Assembly: GCA_016713535.1 (NCBI GenBank)
Contig: JADJOY010000060.1
Coordinates: 1 to 62,182 of the forward strand
Origin: JADJOY01 sp016713535 [NCBI: Deltaproteobacteria bacterium]
GTDB lineage: Bacteria > JADJOY01
Reading direction: 5' to 3'
Length of the DNA stretch: 62,182 nucleotides
In this document: one piece after another, positions 17,123-24,967 of the stretch
How the letters are laid out: the number at the start of each line of letters is the position of its first letter
Position numbering within the stretch: position 1 is the stretch's first letter
Translations under genes and position numbers: made by a program
The notes under the pieces: model-generated
Databases searched by the model: none
What the model was told of the DNA's origin: nothing
What the model saw: the letters and a program-made list of their open reading frames with translations, nothing else

Positions 17123-18316
17123 TCAGGAGGTGTCGAAGCCGGGCCGCGCGGGCGGCGCCGGCTCGACCGGTTCGCGTTCGAGGACCGTGATCCGGCACGT
17201 AAGCTCACCGCAGGCGGGACAGCGACGTGGGTCGGTGCGCACGACGGGGTCGACTGGACGGGCGCTCGCGTGTTCCCGGATCGGTGCGGCGTCCCGCGCC
17301 GCGAGCCGTTGTGCCAGCGGCAGGAGTTGCTTGCGCGCTCGATTCGCGAGGAAGCCGTAGTGGCGAATACGCACGAAGCCTGACGGCAGCACGTGCAGGA
17401 GGAAGCGGCGGAGGAACGCGACGGCGCCGAGCCGCATCGTGCGCGGCCGTCGGCCGTGGGCTGAGTCCTTGTACCGAAAGACGACGTGATCGTCGGCGAG
17501 CGCGAGGATGCGATCGTTGCCGATGGCGACGCGGTGGGTGTAGCGCGCCAGGTATCGCAAGACCTGCTGCGGCCCGCCGAAGGGCGGCTTGGCGTACACC
17601 ACCCACTCCTTGGCCCGCACCTCGGCGAGCAGCCTGCGCCACGCGTCGTCGGCTGCGAGCGACGCGATCGAACCCACGAACCGCAGCGCCGCGCGATCGC
17701 GGAGCGACTCGAGGCCCTGGAGAAACCGGTGTCGAAAGGCGCGGCTCAGGACGCGCACGGGCAGAAAGAATCGCTTGCGGCTCGCGATCCAGCGCGTGTG
17801 ATCCGGTGCGAGCCCACCGCCGGGCACGACGCAGTGGACGTGCGGGTGGTGGCGGAGCGTTTGCCCCCAGGTGTGGAGCACCGCCAGGAAGCCGACCTCG
17901 GCGCCGAGGCGCTTCGGGTCTCGCGCGATGGTGCCGAGGGTGTCGGCCGCCGCGTGGAAGAGCAGGCCGTAGACGTGCCGCGGATTGGCGAGCGCGACGG
18001 GTGCGAGCTCCTCGGGGAGGGTGAAGACGACGTGAAAGTAGGGCACCGGAAGCAGCTCACGTTCGCGGTCCGCGAACCACTCGGCCTGCGCCGTGCGCTG
18101 GCAGCGGGGGCAGTGCCGGTTGCGGCAGGAGTTGTAGGAGACGTCGACGTGGCCGCAGCGCTGACACTCGCTTCGGTGTCCACCGAGCGCTGCCGTGCGG
18201 CACGCGGCGAGGTCGCGCAGCGCGCGATGTTGATCGCCGGAGAGGCGCTGCTGGGCCGCGAGCACGGGACCGTAGCGGCGAGCGATGTCCCCGAGCTCCG
18301 GCCGAGCGAGCCTCAC
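17123..18316 (-). CDS. tnpA: IS91 family HUH transposase
   Basis: A 397-residue rolling-circle transposase. The N-terminal zinc domain has CQRCGHVDVSYNSCRNRHC followed by PRC. The HUH motif HPHVHCVVPGG lies near residue 155. Two tyrosines are in YLARYTHRVAI near residue 255, fitting the Y2 class that nicks DNA at oriIS. The C-terminal CPACG pair is a second possible metal site. It starts at GTG 18316, sharing GTGA with the integrase stop, so translation is coupled. Length matches full-size IS91 transposases and no motif is damaged. Confidence 0.9.
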   Translation of the reverse strand: MRLARPELGDIARRYGPVLAAQQRLSGDQHRALRDLAACRTAALGGHRSECQRCGHVDVSYNSCRNRHCPRCQRTAQAEWFADRERELLPVPYFHVVFTLPEELAPVALANPRHVYGLLFHAAADTLGTIARDPKRLGAEVGFLAVLHTWGQTLRHHPHVHCVVPGGGLAPDHTRWIASRKRFFLPVRVLSRAFRHRFLQGLESLRDRAALRFVGSIASLAADDAWRRLLAEVRAKEWVVYAKPPFGGPQQVLRYLARYTHRVAIGNDRILALADDHVVFRYKDSAHGRRPRTMRLGAVAFLRRFLLHVLPSGFVRIRHYGFLANRARKQLLPLAQRLAARDAAPIREHASARPVDPVVRTDPRRCPACGELTCRITVLEREPVEPAPPARPGFDTS

Positions 18317-19191
18317 GACTTCGCGGGATCGCGAACGATCCCGCGAAGCAGGTCGGCCTTCTCGGAGCGCGCCCGGACCTCGAGCGCTCCTGCCGCGACG
18401 TGCAGGTAGATCGCGGTCGTGCTGAGCGACGAGTGGCCGAGGACCGTCTGGATCGTGCGCAGGTCAGTGCCGTTTTCGAGCAGATGGGTCGCGAAGCTGT
18501 GGCGCAGCGTGTGGATCGACGCTGGCTTCCCGATTCTGGCCTTGAGAAGGGCCTTCGACATGGCGTGCTGGAGACAGGTCGGGTGCATGGGCTGATCCGG
18601 GTTCTTCCCCGGAAACAGCCAATCCTTCGGACGAACGGCTCGCCAGTACTCGCGCAGCGCGATGAGCAACGATGGCGTCAGCAGCGTATAGCGATCCTTC
18701 TGCCCCTTACCACGCCGTACTCGGAGCACGTTGCGCTCGCTGTCGATGTCCTCGACGCGCAGGTGAATGGCCTCGTCGAGGCGCAGTCCCGCCGCATAGA
18801 TCGTCATCAACGCCGTGCGGTGCTTGCGGTTGACGACAGCGTCGAGCAACGCCGCGACCTCCCGCGGGCTGAGGACGACGGGCAGCTTCGTCGGCCTGCG
18901 ACCGTACGGAATCTGCTCGACCGGAAACGACGCCTGGAGAGTCGTCGTGTAAAAGAATCGCAGCGCGGCCGCCGCTTGGTTGAAGGTGGACCACGAGGCT
19001 TTGTGGGTATCGACCAAAAACTCTTGAAAGGCCCGGATCTCGGTGGGACCGAGCTGATCGGGGGATCGGTTGAAGTGCTTCGCGAAGCGTTCGATCCAGC
19101 TCACGTAGGCTCGGATCGTTCGCGGCGAGTAGTTGCGGATGCGCAGGTCCTCCACCAGGCGCGTGCGTAGTGCGTTCACGGCGACCTCCAT
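18313..19191 (-). CDS. int: Tyrosine recombinase of the IS91-type element
   Basis: A 292-residue phage-type integrase. The SAM-like N-terminal domain is RLVEDLRIRNYSPRTIRAYV. Catalytic residues: Arg in AAGLRLDEA, Lys in RRGKGQKDRY, H-x-x-R in SIHTLRHSFATHLLENG, His in VLGHSSLSTT and nucleophile Tyr in AIYLHV. All five are present, so it should be active. The gene is directly upstream of and overlaps the HUH transposase. Its exact role in IS91 transposition is not established; resolving co-integrates is one possibility. Confidence 0.9.
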   Translation of the reverse strand: MEVAVNALRTRLVEDLRIRNYSPRTIRAYVSWIERFAKHFNRSPDQLGPTEIRAFQEFLVDTHKASWSTFNQAAAALRFFYTTTLQASFPVEQIPYGRRPTKLPVVLSPREVAALLDAVVNRKHRTALMTIYAAGLRLDEAIHLRVEDIDSERNVLRVRRGKGQKDRYTLLTPSLLIALREYWRAVRPKDWLFPGKNPDQPMHPTCLQHAMSKALLKARIGKPASIHTLRHSFATHLLENGTDLRTIQTVLGHSSLSTTAIYLHVAAGALEVRARSEKADLLRGIVRDPAKS

Positions 19192-19877
19192 CGGTCGCGT
19201 CGGGAGGCACTCTCCACGCTACCGAAACGGAGGCCCCGTGCGCACGGGCGCCGGTGAAGGCACCGGCAGGCGTGGCAACTAGAAACGAAAGAAGGCGCCG
19301 AGAGGAACTACCGCGCAGCGGTTTAGTTCAACTCTCATTCACCTGAACTACCCAGATGACCCTACCAGGGCGGCTTCGCCCACGTAGCGGGGATTGTGCC
19401 CGCTGCCGGTGAGGCGGCGCAACCGCCCGCGGCCGCAACGGATTCTCGGGGCGCGGGGCGCGGCGGGCTGGCGGCTGACCGCGCTACGGAGACCGGGGTA
19501 GCGGGTTCTGGCGGGCGACGCTTCACATCTCGCGAGCCTTCGGTCTCGCGCGGTGGGACGCGGTCTGCGGCGCCTGATCGAGATGCGAGGGGACAGGGGG
19601 CCAGTCGACGTGAGCGACGAAGTCGTCCTCGCGCGTGCGGAAGCGCACGGCGTTGGCGAGTTCACAGGTGACGCAATCGGCCGCGCCGGCGGTCAGCGAG
19701 GGCAAAAGCCTTGACAGTCCTCGCCCCACGGGGGCTGTCGCCCGCGCGGGACCGTTCGGACATCCGATCGACGGCGGCCCAGATGGCGGACGTGACCAGG
19801 AAGAACCGAAGCACGAGCGCCGAGCTCGACTCGTCGGCGGGCGACTAGCGAATCGATGGACCGCGAGTCCGAGCCAG
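19192..19877. other. Gene-free or eroded interval next to the IS element
   Basis: No frame here is convincing. The right arm of the IS91-type element probably ends between 19192 and 19350. Minus-strand fragments such as ADCVTCELANAVRFRTRED around 19600-19680 look protein-like but are short and lie in a frame with unlikely flanks. This is where a toxin gene would be expected downstream of the antitoxin at 19878-20120, so an eroded toxin is possible but not shown. Confidence 0.4.
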
Positions 19878-20120
19878 CTAGCACCCGGGCCAGTCCGCCG
19901 CATCAGCGCTCAGGCCGGCGTCGGCCATTGCGCGTTCCTCGGAGATGCCTAGCTCCCGACACGCAGCACCGAGCCGTGTCCGGCGCATCCGCCGAAGCTC
20001 CGCTGCGACGGCCGCCTCGATGACGGAGCTCCGGCTCGGGAACCGACCTGCCGAGACGAGCGCGCGCACCTCTCGTGGCAGCGCCGGGTCGAGGCTCACC
20101 GTCACCCTGGTCTTCAGCAC
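19878..20120 (-). CDS. Ribbon-helix-helix antitoxin, orphan paralogue
   Basis: 80 residues from GTG 20120. The start, LKTRVTVSLDPALPREVRAL, is an RHH beta-strand and helix, followed by FPSRSSVIEAAVAAELRRMR. It is roughly two-thirds identical to the antitoxin at 21456-21698, including the shared RRMRRTRLG and the ADAADWP ending. Its paralogue is followed at once by MazF, but no toxin follows this copy. The longer frame upstream to 20318 is not supported by the paralogue. Confidence 0.7.
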   Translation of the reverse strand: MLKTRVTVSLDPALPREVRALVSAGRFPSRSSVIEAAVAAELRRMRRTRLGAACRELGISEERAMADAGLSADAADWPGC

Positions 20121-20354
20121 GAGCCCGGCCTCCGGGATGGCGACGCAACGGTGGGATCCGCCGCCGTAGGCTCGAGCTCGGACCCGACGAGGTCTGCCGC
20201 AGCCCTCACCCGCGCCGTGTAGCTTCCACAGGTCGAGCCGCCAGGGAGGTCCTCGAGTTTGGCTCCGATGTTTCGCTTGGTCCGCGGCATCCTCGACCTC
20301 CTTCGCGATGCACCACACGTCTGGGCCGAATGGCGTGCGGCGCCCGGGATCGAC

Positions 20355-20470
20355 CGCGTTCAGCGGAGCGTCCGTCCACAGGTGGCTGTGGATGATCTGG
20401 TGCCTGTTTGGTCTAAGCAGGCTCTCGTTTGACTGAGTAGCACCAGGATTCCCCGCTGGAAGCGTCGGGC
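20355..20470 (-). repeat. Cassette repeat, copy A
   Basis: About 115 bp, matching copy C (21838-21955) along most of its length and copy B (21079-21118) over the first 40 bp. On the minus strand it contains CCACA-gccacc-TGTGG and CCTG..CAGG where copy C has CCCG..CGGG, a compensatory change. It follows the stop of the membrane protein gene by about 50 nt. The remaining bases between 20121 and 20518 hold no gene. Confidence 0.75.
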
Positions 20471-20518
20471 TCGCGTTCGGTCGTCATTGCGGTCTGTCTT
20501 GGGGCGACGCAATCCAGT

Positions 20519-21019
20519 TCAGAACCCGCACTCTGCCGCGCGTTCGGTGTCGGGAGCCTGCCGCACCACGAGGCCCGCAGCGCCGAGATTGCTCGCCAGT
20601 AGCCACACGGTCACGACGATCCGAACCGAGCGGCGATCGAAGACCGTGTCCGCGGACGTATACCGAGTGAACACCGGACCCACTCGCGCGAGGACCTCAC
20701 CGCCGGCACCGAACCACAGCCAGACGAGGCCGGCCACGACGAAGGCGGCCTGAAGGATCCAGAACGCGACGCCAGCGATCGACCGTGGTGGCAAGAACCC
20801 CAGGAGGCAGAAGAAGTCGCCGTACCCGCCTGCGACCTGTATCAACGTCACGAGCAGGGAATACGTCAGCACGGCGGCAACAAGGCCGCGCATGAACGAA
20901 CGCCACTCCCGATCCGTGAGCTGGTGGGCTGCGATCCGACCGCTGGCCTTCGGGCCGGCCATGACGCGGCTCAGGATGAGTAGACCTGGGCCGAGGACGA
21001 GCCATGGGTAGCGGAACAC
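20519..21019 (-). CDS. Small membrane protein of unknown function
   Basis: 166 residues from GTG 21019, which has GGAGG about 10 nt upstream. Four hydrophobic segments: YPWLVLGPGLLILSRVMAG, LVAAVLTYSLLVTLIQVAGG, IAGVAFWILQAAFVVAGLVW and RIVVTVWLLASNLGAAGLVV. The first and second are separated by a charged cytoplasmic-type loop (DREWRSF). No family recognised. It sits between repeat copies B and A, so it looks like one unit of the repeat-separated block. The frame opens further upstream to 21181, but that part overlaps repeat B and the MazF end. Confidence 0.6.
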   Translation of the reverse strand: MFRYPWLVLGPGLLILSRVMAGPKASGRIAAHQLTDREWRSFMRGLVAAVLTYSLLVTLIQVAGGYGDFFCLLGFLPPRSIAGVAFWILQAAFVVAGLVWLWFGAGGEVLARVGPVFTRYTSADTVFDRRSVRIVVTVWLLASNLGAAGLVVRQAPDTERAAECGF

Positions 21020-21078
21020 GGCGGGGGCCCCTCCGTCGGCGATCGCTCTTCGGCGACACACGTCGATAGCGCGATCCG

Positions 21079-21118
21079 CGCGTTCAGCGGAACGTTCGCC
21101 CACAGGTGGCTGTGGATC
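21079..21118 (-). repeat. Cassette repeat, short copy B
   Basis: 40 bp matching the CGTTCAGCGGAACG and CCACAGG core of copies A and C. It starts at the stop codon of mazF, so the repeat lies directly 3' of that gene. Confidence 0.7.
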
Positions 21119-21452
21119 ACGGCCCGATGATCTCGTTGAGTCCTTCCAGCACCAGGTCCATCTCCTCCAGGCTCGCTTCACCGAGACGACGGCCGATCCG
21201 CTCGGTGGAGAGCGTGCGGATCTGACTGATCTTCACCCACGAGCGCTTCGGCAACGGTGCGCGAAGCTCCAGGCTCAACGGGAACGGTGCTCGCTGAGGC
21301 TGGGACGTCAGGGCCACGGCGATCACGGTGCCGGATCGGTCGTTGAACACGTCGTGGCTCAGGATGAGCACGGGCCGTTCGCCCGGCTGCTCTCGGCCCC
21401 GGACCGGATCGAGCGACGCCCACCGGATCTCACCGCGGCGGATCCGCGCCAC
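21117..21452 (-). CDS. mazF: MazF/PemK family endoribonuclease toxin
   Basis: 111 residues of a type II toxin that cleaves RNA. Family features: IRRGEIRWASLDPVRGREQ at the start (the GEIWW-type strand), GERPVLILSHDVFND, TVIAVALTSQ, and WVKISQIRTLSTERIG. GTG 21452 is 3 nt after the antitoxin stop, so the pair is one operon. The gene is complete and its motifs look intact. Confidence 0.9.
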   Translation of the reverse strand: MARIRRGEIRWASLDPVRGREQPGERPVLILSHDVFNDRSGTVIAVALTSQPQRAPFPLSLELRAPLPKRSWVKISQIRTLSTERIGRRLGEASLEEMDLVLEGLNEIIGP

Positions 21453-21455
21453 CTC

Positions 21456-21698
21456 TCAGTACTCCGGCCAGTCCGCAGCGTCGGCCACCAGACCCGCGTC
21501 GGCCAAGGCGCGTTCTTCGTTGACGTCCAGGGCTCGACACGCCTCGCCGAGTCGGGTCCGTCGCATGCGTCGCAGCTCCGCCGCAACCGCCACCTCGATG
21601 GCGAAGCTGCGGCTGGGGAACCTCCCACTCTCGACGAGCGCGTCGAGCTCCCCGAGGAGCTCGGTCTCCACGCTGACGGCCACCTTGGTCTTCGGCAT
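21456..21698 (-). CDS. Ribbon-helix-helix antitoxin of the MazF pair
   Basis: 80 residues. The N-terminal MPKTKVAVSVETELLGELD is a typical RHH DNA-binding strand and helix and GRFPSRSFAIEVAVAAELRR is the second helix. The C-terminal tail (LADAGLVADAADWPEY) is acidic and aromatic, suited to toxin binding. GGAGGG precedes ATG 21698. A perfect 7-bp inverted repeat lies 14 nt upstream of the start and is the likely autoregulatory operator. Confidence 0.85.
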   Translation of the reverse strand: MPKTKVAVSVETELLGELDALVESGRFPSRSFAIEVAVAAELRRMRRTRLGEACRALDVNEERALADAGLVADAADWPEY

Positions 21699-21711
21699 CG
21701 CACGGCCCTCC

Positions 21712-21732
21712 GGTATGACGATTCATCATACC
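21712..21732. promoter_or_regulatory. Palindromic operator upstream of the antitoxin-mazF operon
   Basis: GGTATGA-cgattca-TCATACC: perfect 7-bp arms with a 7-nt spacer, just upstream of the antitoxin start at 21698. RHH antitoxins usually repress their own operon from such sites. It is AT-rich relative to its surroundings. Confidence 0.7.
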
Positions 21733-21837
21733 AGAACCGCCTGCCCCCCAGGCGAACGAGCCGTGGATTCCCGAGCAACGGCGGGGCGCCTGTAAGTGGA
21801 GGCGCTCCGTCGCCAGCTCGTCGACGGAGCAATCCCG

Positions 21838-21955
21838 CGCGTTCAGCGGAACGTCCGTCCACAGGTGGTTGTGGATGATCTGGTGCCCGTTTGATTCAGG
21901 CGGGATCTCGTTTGACTGAATAGAACCAGAATTTCCCGCGGAAAGCGGCAGGGGG
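21838..21955 (-). repeat. Cassette repeat, copy C
   Basis: The full-length copy. On the minus strand it shows ATTCAG/CTGAAT, CCCG/CGGG, CCACA/TGTGG and CGTTC/GAACG stems in order. It lies between the methyltransferase stop (22150) and the antitoxin operon. No gene is present in 21733-22149. Confidence 0.75.
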
Positions 21956-22050
21956 CGTCGGCAGCTGTCTCCCCTTTGGCGACGATCCGGTGCTCGAAGG
22001 CGCCTGTTCAGCGCCGCGTTGGTCGCGGCGAACAGGCCCCGGGATCGGCC

Positions 22051-22133
22051 TGCGACGGGGGATGGAACCCCCGTCGCTACGACCAACGGGTCGTTGCAGC
22101 TTTCGTAGGGCGGGGGCCTCCGTGCCCCCGCCA
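22051..22133. repeat. Two variable-arm hairpins (family P4)
   Basis: GCGACGGGGG/CCCCCGTCGC next to CTAC (22051-22080, minus orientation), then GTAGGGCGGGGG/CCCCCGCC (22105-22133). They belong to the GTAG-led hairpin family also seen at 25121, 42519, 42566, 44374, 44410, 55960, 56016 and 56427. Confidence 0.65.
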
Positions 22134-22149
22134 TCGCGCGACGAACGAA

Positions 22150-22839
22150 TCAGCGGGTAACTGGCGCTGTTGCGAAGACGAGGTCGGCGCCGTGGCGTTC
22201 GGTGTGGATCGGGACGAAGCCGGCGGCTGCCAACGCGGCCGTGACGCTGAACTCGTCGAGGGCGGCGGCGAAGTGGCCGTGGTCGATCATGCGGCGGATC
22301 CGCTGATCGGCGCGGGCGCTTGCACCGCTGACCACGCAGCTTCCCACCAAGCGCGCGCCCGGCGCGGCGACGCGGCGTAGCTCGGCGAGGGCGCCGGGCA
22401 GGTCGGCGAAGCAGTGGAGGCTGTTGATCGCGAGGATGAGGTCGATCGAGCCGGTGGCGAGGGGTAGCGCGGTCACCGGCGCGCGGATCAGCCGGACGGC
22501 GCCGAGGCCGTGCCTCGGGAGGCGACGCGCTGCCCGGTGCAGCATGTCGCGCGAGAGGTCGACACCGATCACGGCGCGGGCGCCGCGCAGCCAGGCGGCG
22601 CGGCTCATCAGGTCGGCCCCGCCGCCGACGGGCACGTCGAGGACGGTTTGGCCGCGGACGTCGCCGAGATGCTGATCGATCGCGCCGGTGACCGCACGGT
22701 GCGACGCTCCCCAGAAGACGCGAAACAGCAGCTCGGCGCCGAGAGGCGACGCGATGAGGCGATCGTAGAGGGCGCCGTCGCGGCCGTCGTAGGCGCGGGC
22801 GATGCGCGCTTCGGCGCTCGAGAGCCGCGGCGCGCTCAT
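22150..22839 (-). CDS. Class I SAM-dependent methyltransferase
   Basis: 229 residues from ATG 22839. Motif I is TVLDVPVGGGADL, motif II is AVIGVDLSRDML, motif III is VTALPLATGSIDLILAINSL and the later LRRVAAPGARLVGS is the usual post-motif strand, as in UbiE/COQ5-like enzymes. The substrate is unknown. It is divergently arranged with the UbiV/UbiU-like pair, starting 30 bp from it, which suggests a joint pathway, perhaps modification of a quinone or similar ring; that is inference. Confidence 0.8.
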   Translation of the reverse strand: MSAPRLSSAEARIARAYDGRDGALYDRLIASPLGAELLFRVFWGASHRAVTGAIDQHLGDVRGQTVLDVPVGGGADLMSRAAWLRGARAVIGVDLSRDMLHRAARRLPRHGLGAVRLIRAPVTALPLATGSIDLILAINSLHCFADLPGALAELRRVAAPGARLVGSCVVSGASARADQRIRRMIDHGHFAAALDEFSVTAALAAAGFVPIHTERHGADLVFATAPVTR

Positions 22840-22868
22840 CCCCGAGCCCGCCGCGTTGGGCCGTTCGA

Positions 22869-23807
22869 TTGACACCCTCGGAGGCCGATTTCTATCCTGC
22901 GCGCGCGTTCGAGATCCGGTACTCGCCCCACGCGAGGCGGCGCTGCGGACGCCCGCGGCGCCACGCCTCCCCCCTGCTTCGGCTTCGCCCCCAGGCCCGT
23001 CGGGTGCTCGAGCACGCTCTCTTCGTCTCCGACCCGGCGCGCCTCTCCGAGCGCGAGCTGGCCGCGGCGGACCGCCTCTACTTCGGCAGCGAGGTGTGCG
23101 CGCGGCTCCTGCCGCGGCCCTCCGAGCTGACGCAGGTGCTGGCGCTCGCGGACGGCGCGGGGAAGCCGCTCACGTTCGTGACGCCGTACCTGGCCCAGCC
23201 GGATCTCGAGCCCTTCATGCGCCTGGTGGCGATGCTCGCGCGGCGCGACACGCGCACCGAGATCGTGGTGAACGACTGGGGTGTCCACCGGCTGCTCGCG
23301 GGCCGAAGCGAGCGCTTCGAGCTGGTGTTCGGGCGGCTGCTCCACAAGCTCAAGCGCGACCCGATGATACCCCACTACCTGGAGCAGGGCGGCGCCGGCC
23401 GCGACCACCTGCGCGGCACGCCGCTCGACGTCCCGGGCTTCCTCGCGTCGATCGGCGAGCTGGGCTTTCGCCGCATCGAATACGAGCACCTGGCGCAGGG
23501 GCTCGGCGACGGGCCGGGCGACGAGCGCGTGGCACTCCCCGGCAGCCTCTACCACCCGTTCGTGCTGGTCTCGACGAGCCGCACCTGCCCGACGGCGAGC
23601 CTGCACCAGCACCCCGAGCAGGCGCCCTTCCCGCTCGCCGGCTGCGCGCGCGAGTGCCGCGGCTACTCGATCCGCGTGGCGCGCGAGCACGTGCCCACGC
23701 TCCGCCTCAAGGGGAACTCGTACTTCTACGAGAACCCCGCTCCACCCGAGCCGCCGCCCGGCTGGGGGATCGATCGGCTGGTCCACCAGCCAGCGATCCC
23801 GATGTGA
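22869..23807 (+). CDS. UbiV-like U32-family protein
   Basis: 312 residues if begun at TTG 22869; GTG 23004 is a good alternative because the UbiV-like part starts soon after it. Shared with UbiV: LYFGSEVC (UbiV VYLGExVC), KPLTFVTPYLAQPDLEPF (normally LSTLALLxxxSEL) and TEIVVNDWGVHRLLA (EANDLGAVNL). Four cysteines in the UbiV pattern, in SEVC, SRTCPT and GCAREC (C-x3-C), suggest a [4Fe-4S] cluster. E. coli UbiV works with UbiU in oxygen-independent ubiquinone hydroxylation. The gene overlaps the UbiU-like gene by 4 bp. Confidence 0.7.
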   Translation: MTPSEADFYPARAFEIRYSPHARRRCGRPRRHASPLLRLRPQARRVLEHALFVSDPARLSERELAAADRLYFGSEVCARLLPRPSELTQVLALADGAGKPLTFVTPYLAQPDLEPFMRLVAMLARRDTRTEIVVNDWGVHRLLAGRSERFELVFGRLLHKLKRDPMIPHYLEQGGAGRDHLRGTPLDVPGFLASIGELGFRRIEYEHLAQGLGDGPGDERVALPGSLYHPFVLVSTSRTCPTASLHQHPEQAPFPLAGCARECRGYSIRVAREHVPTLRLKGNSYFYENPAPPEPPPGWGIDRLVHQPAIPM

Positions 23808-24967
23808 CGAGCGTGAGCACCGTGGACACAGCCGAGCACGCCGTGACCCCCTCGAGAGCCGTGCGCCGCCCCGCGATCACCGCGCCGGTCTCCGAGCCGC
23901 GCGACGTCGAGGCGCTCCTCGACGCCGGCGCGAGCGAGCTCTACTGCGGGGTACAGCCACGCAACGCCGCGAGCGAGCAGGCAGGCGTCGAGCACGCCAA
24001 CCGCCGCGACGACGCGGGCTCGAACCTGCGCGACTATCGCGAGCTCGAGAGCGTGGTGCGGCGCGCGCGGGCGCGCGGCGCGGACGTGTTCCTGGCGCTC
24101 AACAACCACTTCACGGCGGCGAGCCTGCCGCTCGCCGAAGAGCAGATCGAACGAGCGGCCGAGGCGGGCGTGGCCGCGTTCATCGTCGCCGATGCGGCGC
24201 TCTTGCCGGTGCTCGCGGCGAAGGCGCCTCGCGTGCCGCTCCACCTCTCGAGCGTGGCGGCGGCGTTCAACGGCGAGGCGCTCGCGTTCTGGCGCGAGCG
24301 CGGCTTCGCGCGCGCGGTGCTGCCGCGGCACCTGACCGAGGGCGAGATGGCCGAGCTGGTGCGCGCGGCGCCGGGCACCGAGCTCGAGGTGCTGGTGATG
24401 AACGACGGCTGCCACCTCGTCGACGGCCACTGCGGCTTCCTGCACCCGATCCAGCAGGCGCCGTCGCTCGCGGGGAAGCTGCTCACCAACCCGACGATCG
24501 AGCGGCTGCTACGGCCGGTGACCGCGCACATCCCCGCGACGCTCTTCCGCGGGATGCTGGAGGAGAGCGACCTGCTGCCGTGCCACCTCAAGGAGGACGA
24601 GGTGGTGGTGGAGGTCGAGCCGGGCGCCGAGGCGGGCGAGGTGGATGTGGAGCAGGTGCGGCGCTACCACCTCGACTACATGACCGTGTCGCGGGTGCGG
24701 TATCGGTGTGCGCTGTGCTCCGTGGGCGCGCTCGCGCGCGCGGGTGTCCGCAGCCTCAAGGTCGCCGGGCGGCGCTACGCGCTGAGCCAGCGGGTGGCCG
24801 ACGTGCGCTCGCTCGCGGCGGCGCTCGATCTCGCCGAGGGCGGGCTCGACGGCGAGCCGCTGGTGCGCGCGTGCGAGGACCTGTTCGAGAAGAACCGCGG
24901 CTTCGCGTGCAAGCGCGAGTACTGCTACTTCTCGCCCGGCGGCTGGCGCGGCGACACGAGTGCCTAG
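23804..24967 (+). CDS. UbiU-like peptidase U32 family protein
   Basis: 387 residues starting with the GTG of a GTGA overlap. U32 features: AITAPVSEPRDVEALLDAGA then SELYCGVQ, ALNNHFTAASLP, AGVAAFIVADAALLPVL, LHLSSVAAAFN and ARAVLPRHLTEGEM. Cysteines DGCHLVDGHC have the same C-x6-C spacing as UbiU, with more in LPCHLKED and RCALC, so a [4Fe-4S] cluster is likely. LKVAGRRYALSQRVADVRSL matches the usual KIEGR segment. Together with the upstream UbiV-like protein it should form a heterodimer. The substrate is unknown. Confidence 0.75.
   Translation: MTSVSTVDTAEHAVTPSRAVRRPAITAPVSEPRDVEALLDAGASELYCGVQPRNAASEQAGVEHANRRDDAGSNLRDYRELESVVRRARARGADVFLALNNHFTAASLPLAEEQIERAAEAGVAAFIVADAALLPVLAAKAPRVPLHLSSVAAAFNGEALAFWRERGFARAVLPRHLTEGEMAELVRAAPGTELEVLVMNDGCHLVDGHCGFLHPIQQAPSLAGKLLTNPTIERLLRPVTAHIPATLFRGMLEESDLLPCHLKEDEVVVEVEPGAEAGEVDVEQVRRYHLDYMTVSRVRYRCALCSVGALARAGVRSLKVAGRRYALSQRVADVRSLAAALDLAEGGLDGEPLVRACEDLFEKNRGFACKREYCYFSPGGWRGDTSA

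Larger units (their letters stand above)
16751..19340 (-). mobile_element. IS91-type element with tyrosine recombinase (ends approximate)
   Basis: An integrase and an HUH transposase overlap by 4 bp and are flanked by non-coding arms of about 390 bp (left, 3' side) and about 150 bp (right). This gene order, tyrosine recombinase followed by Y2 transposase, is known for a subgroup of IS91 relatives. The ends could not be fixed: IS91 elements lack terminal inverted repeats and target-site duplications. A strong hairpin at 16770-16850 may mark the oriIS side. The limits given are inferred from where neighbouring genes stop. Confidence 0.55.

Noticed and set aside
19523-19903. Minus-strand frame of 126 codons after the orphan antitoxin
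   Set aside because: It overlaps the antitoxin end, is Arg/Pro/Ser-rich for its first half and shows no toxin family motif. A short protein-like piece (ADCVTCELANAVRFRTRED) is noted but not enough to call a gene.
20355-21955. Cassette repeats as integron attC sites
   Set aside because: They lack the paired RYYYAAC and GTTRRRY core sites, and no IntI-type integrase is next to the block. The nearby tyrosine recombinase belongs to the IS91-type element.
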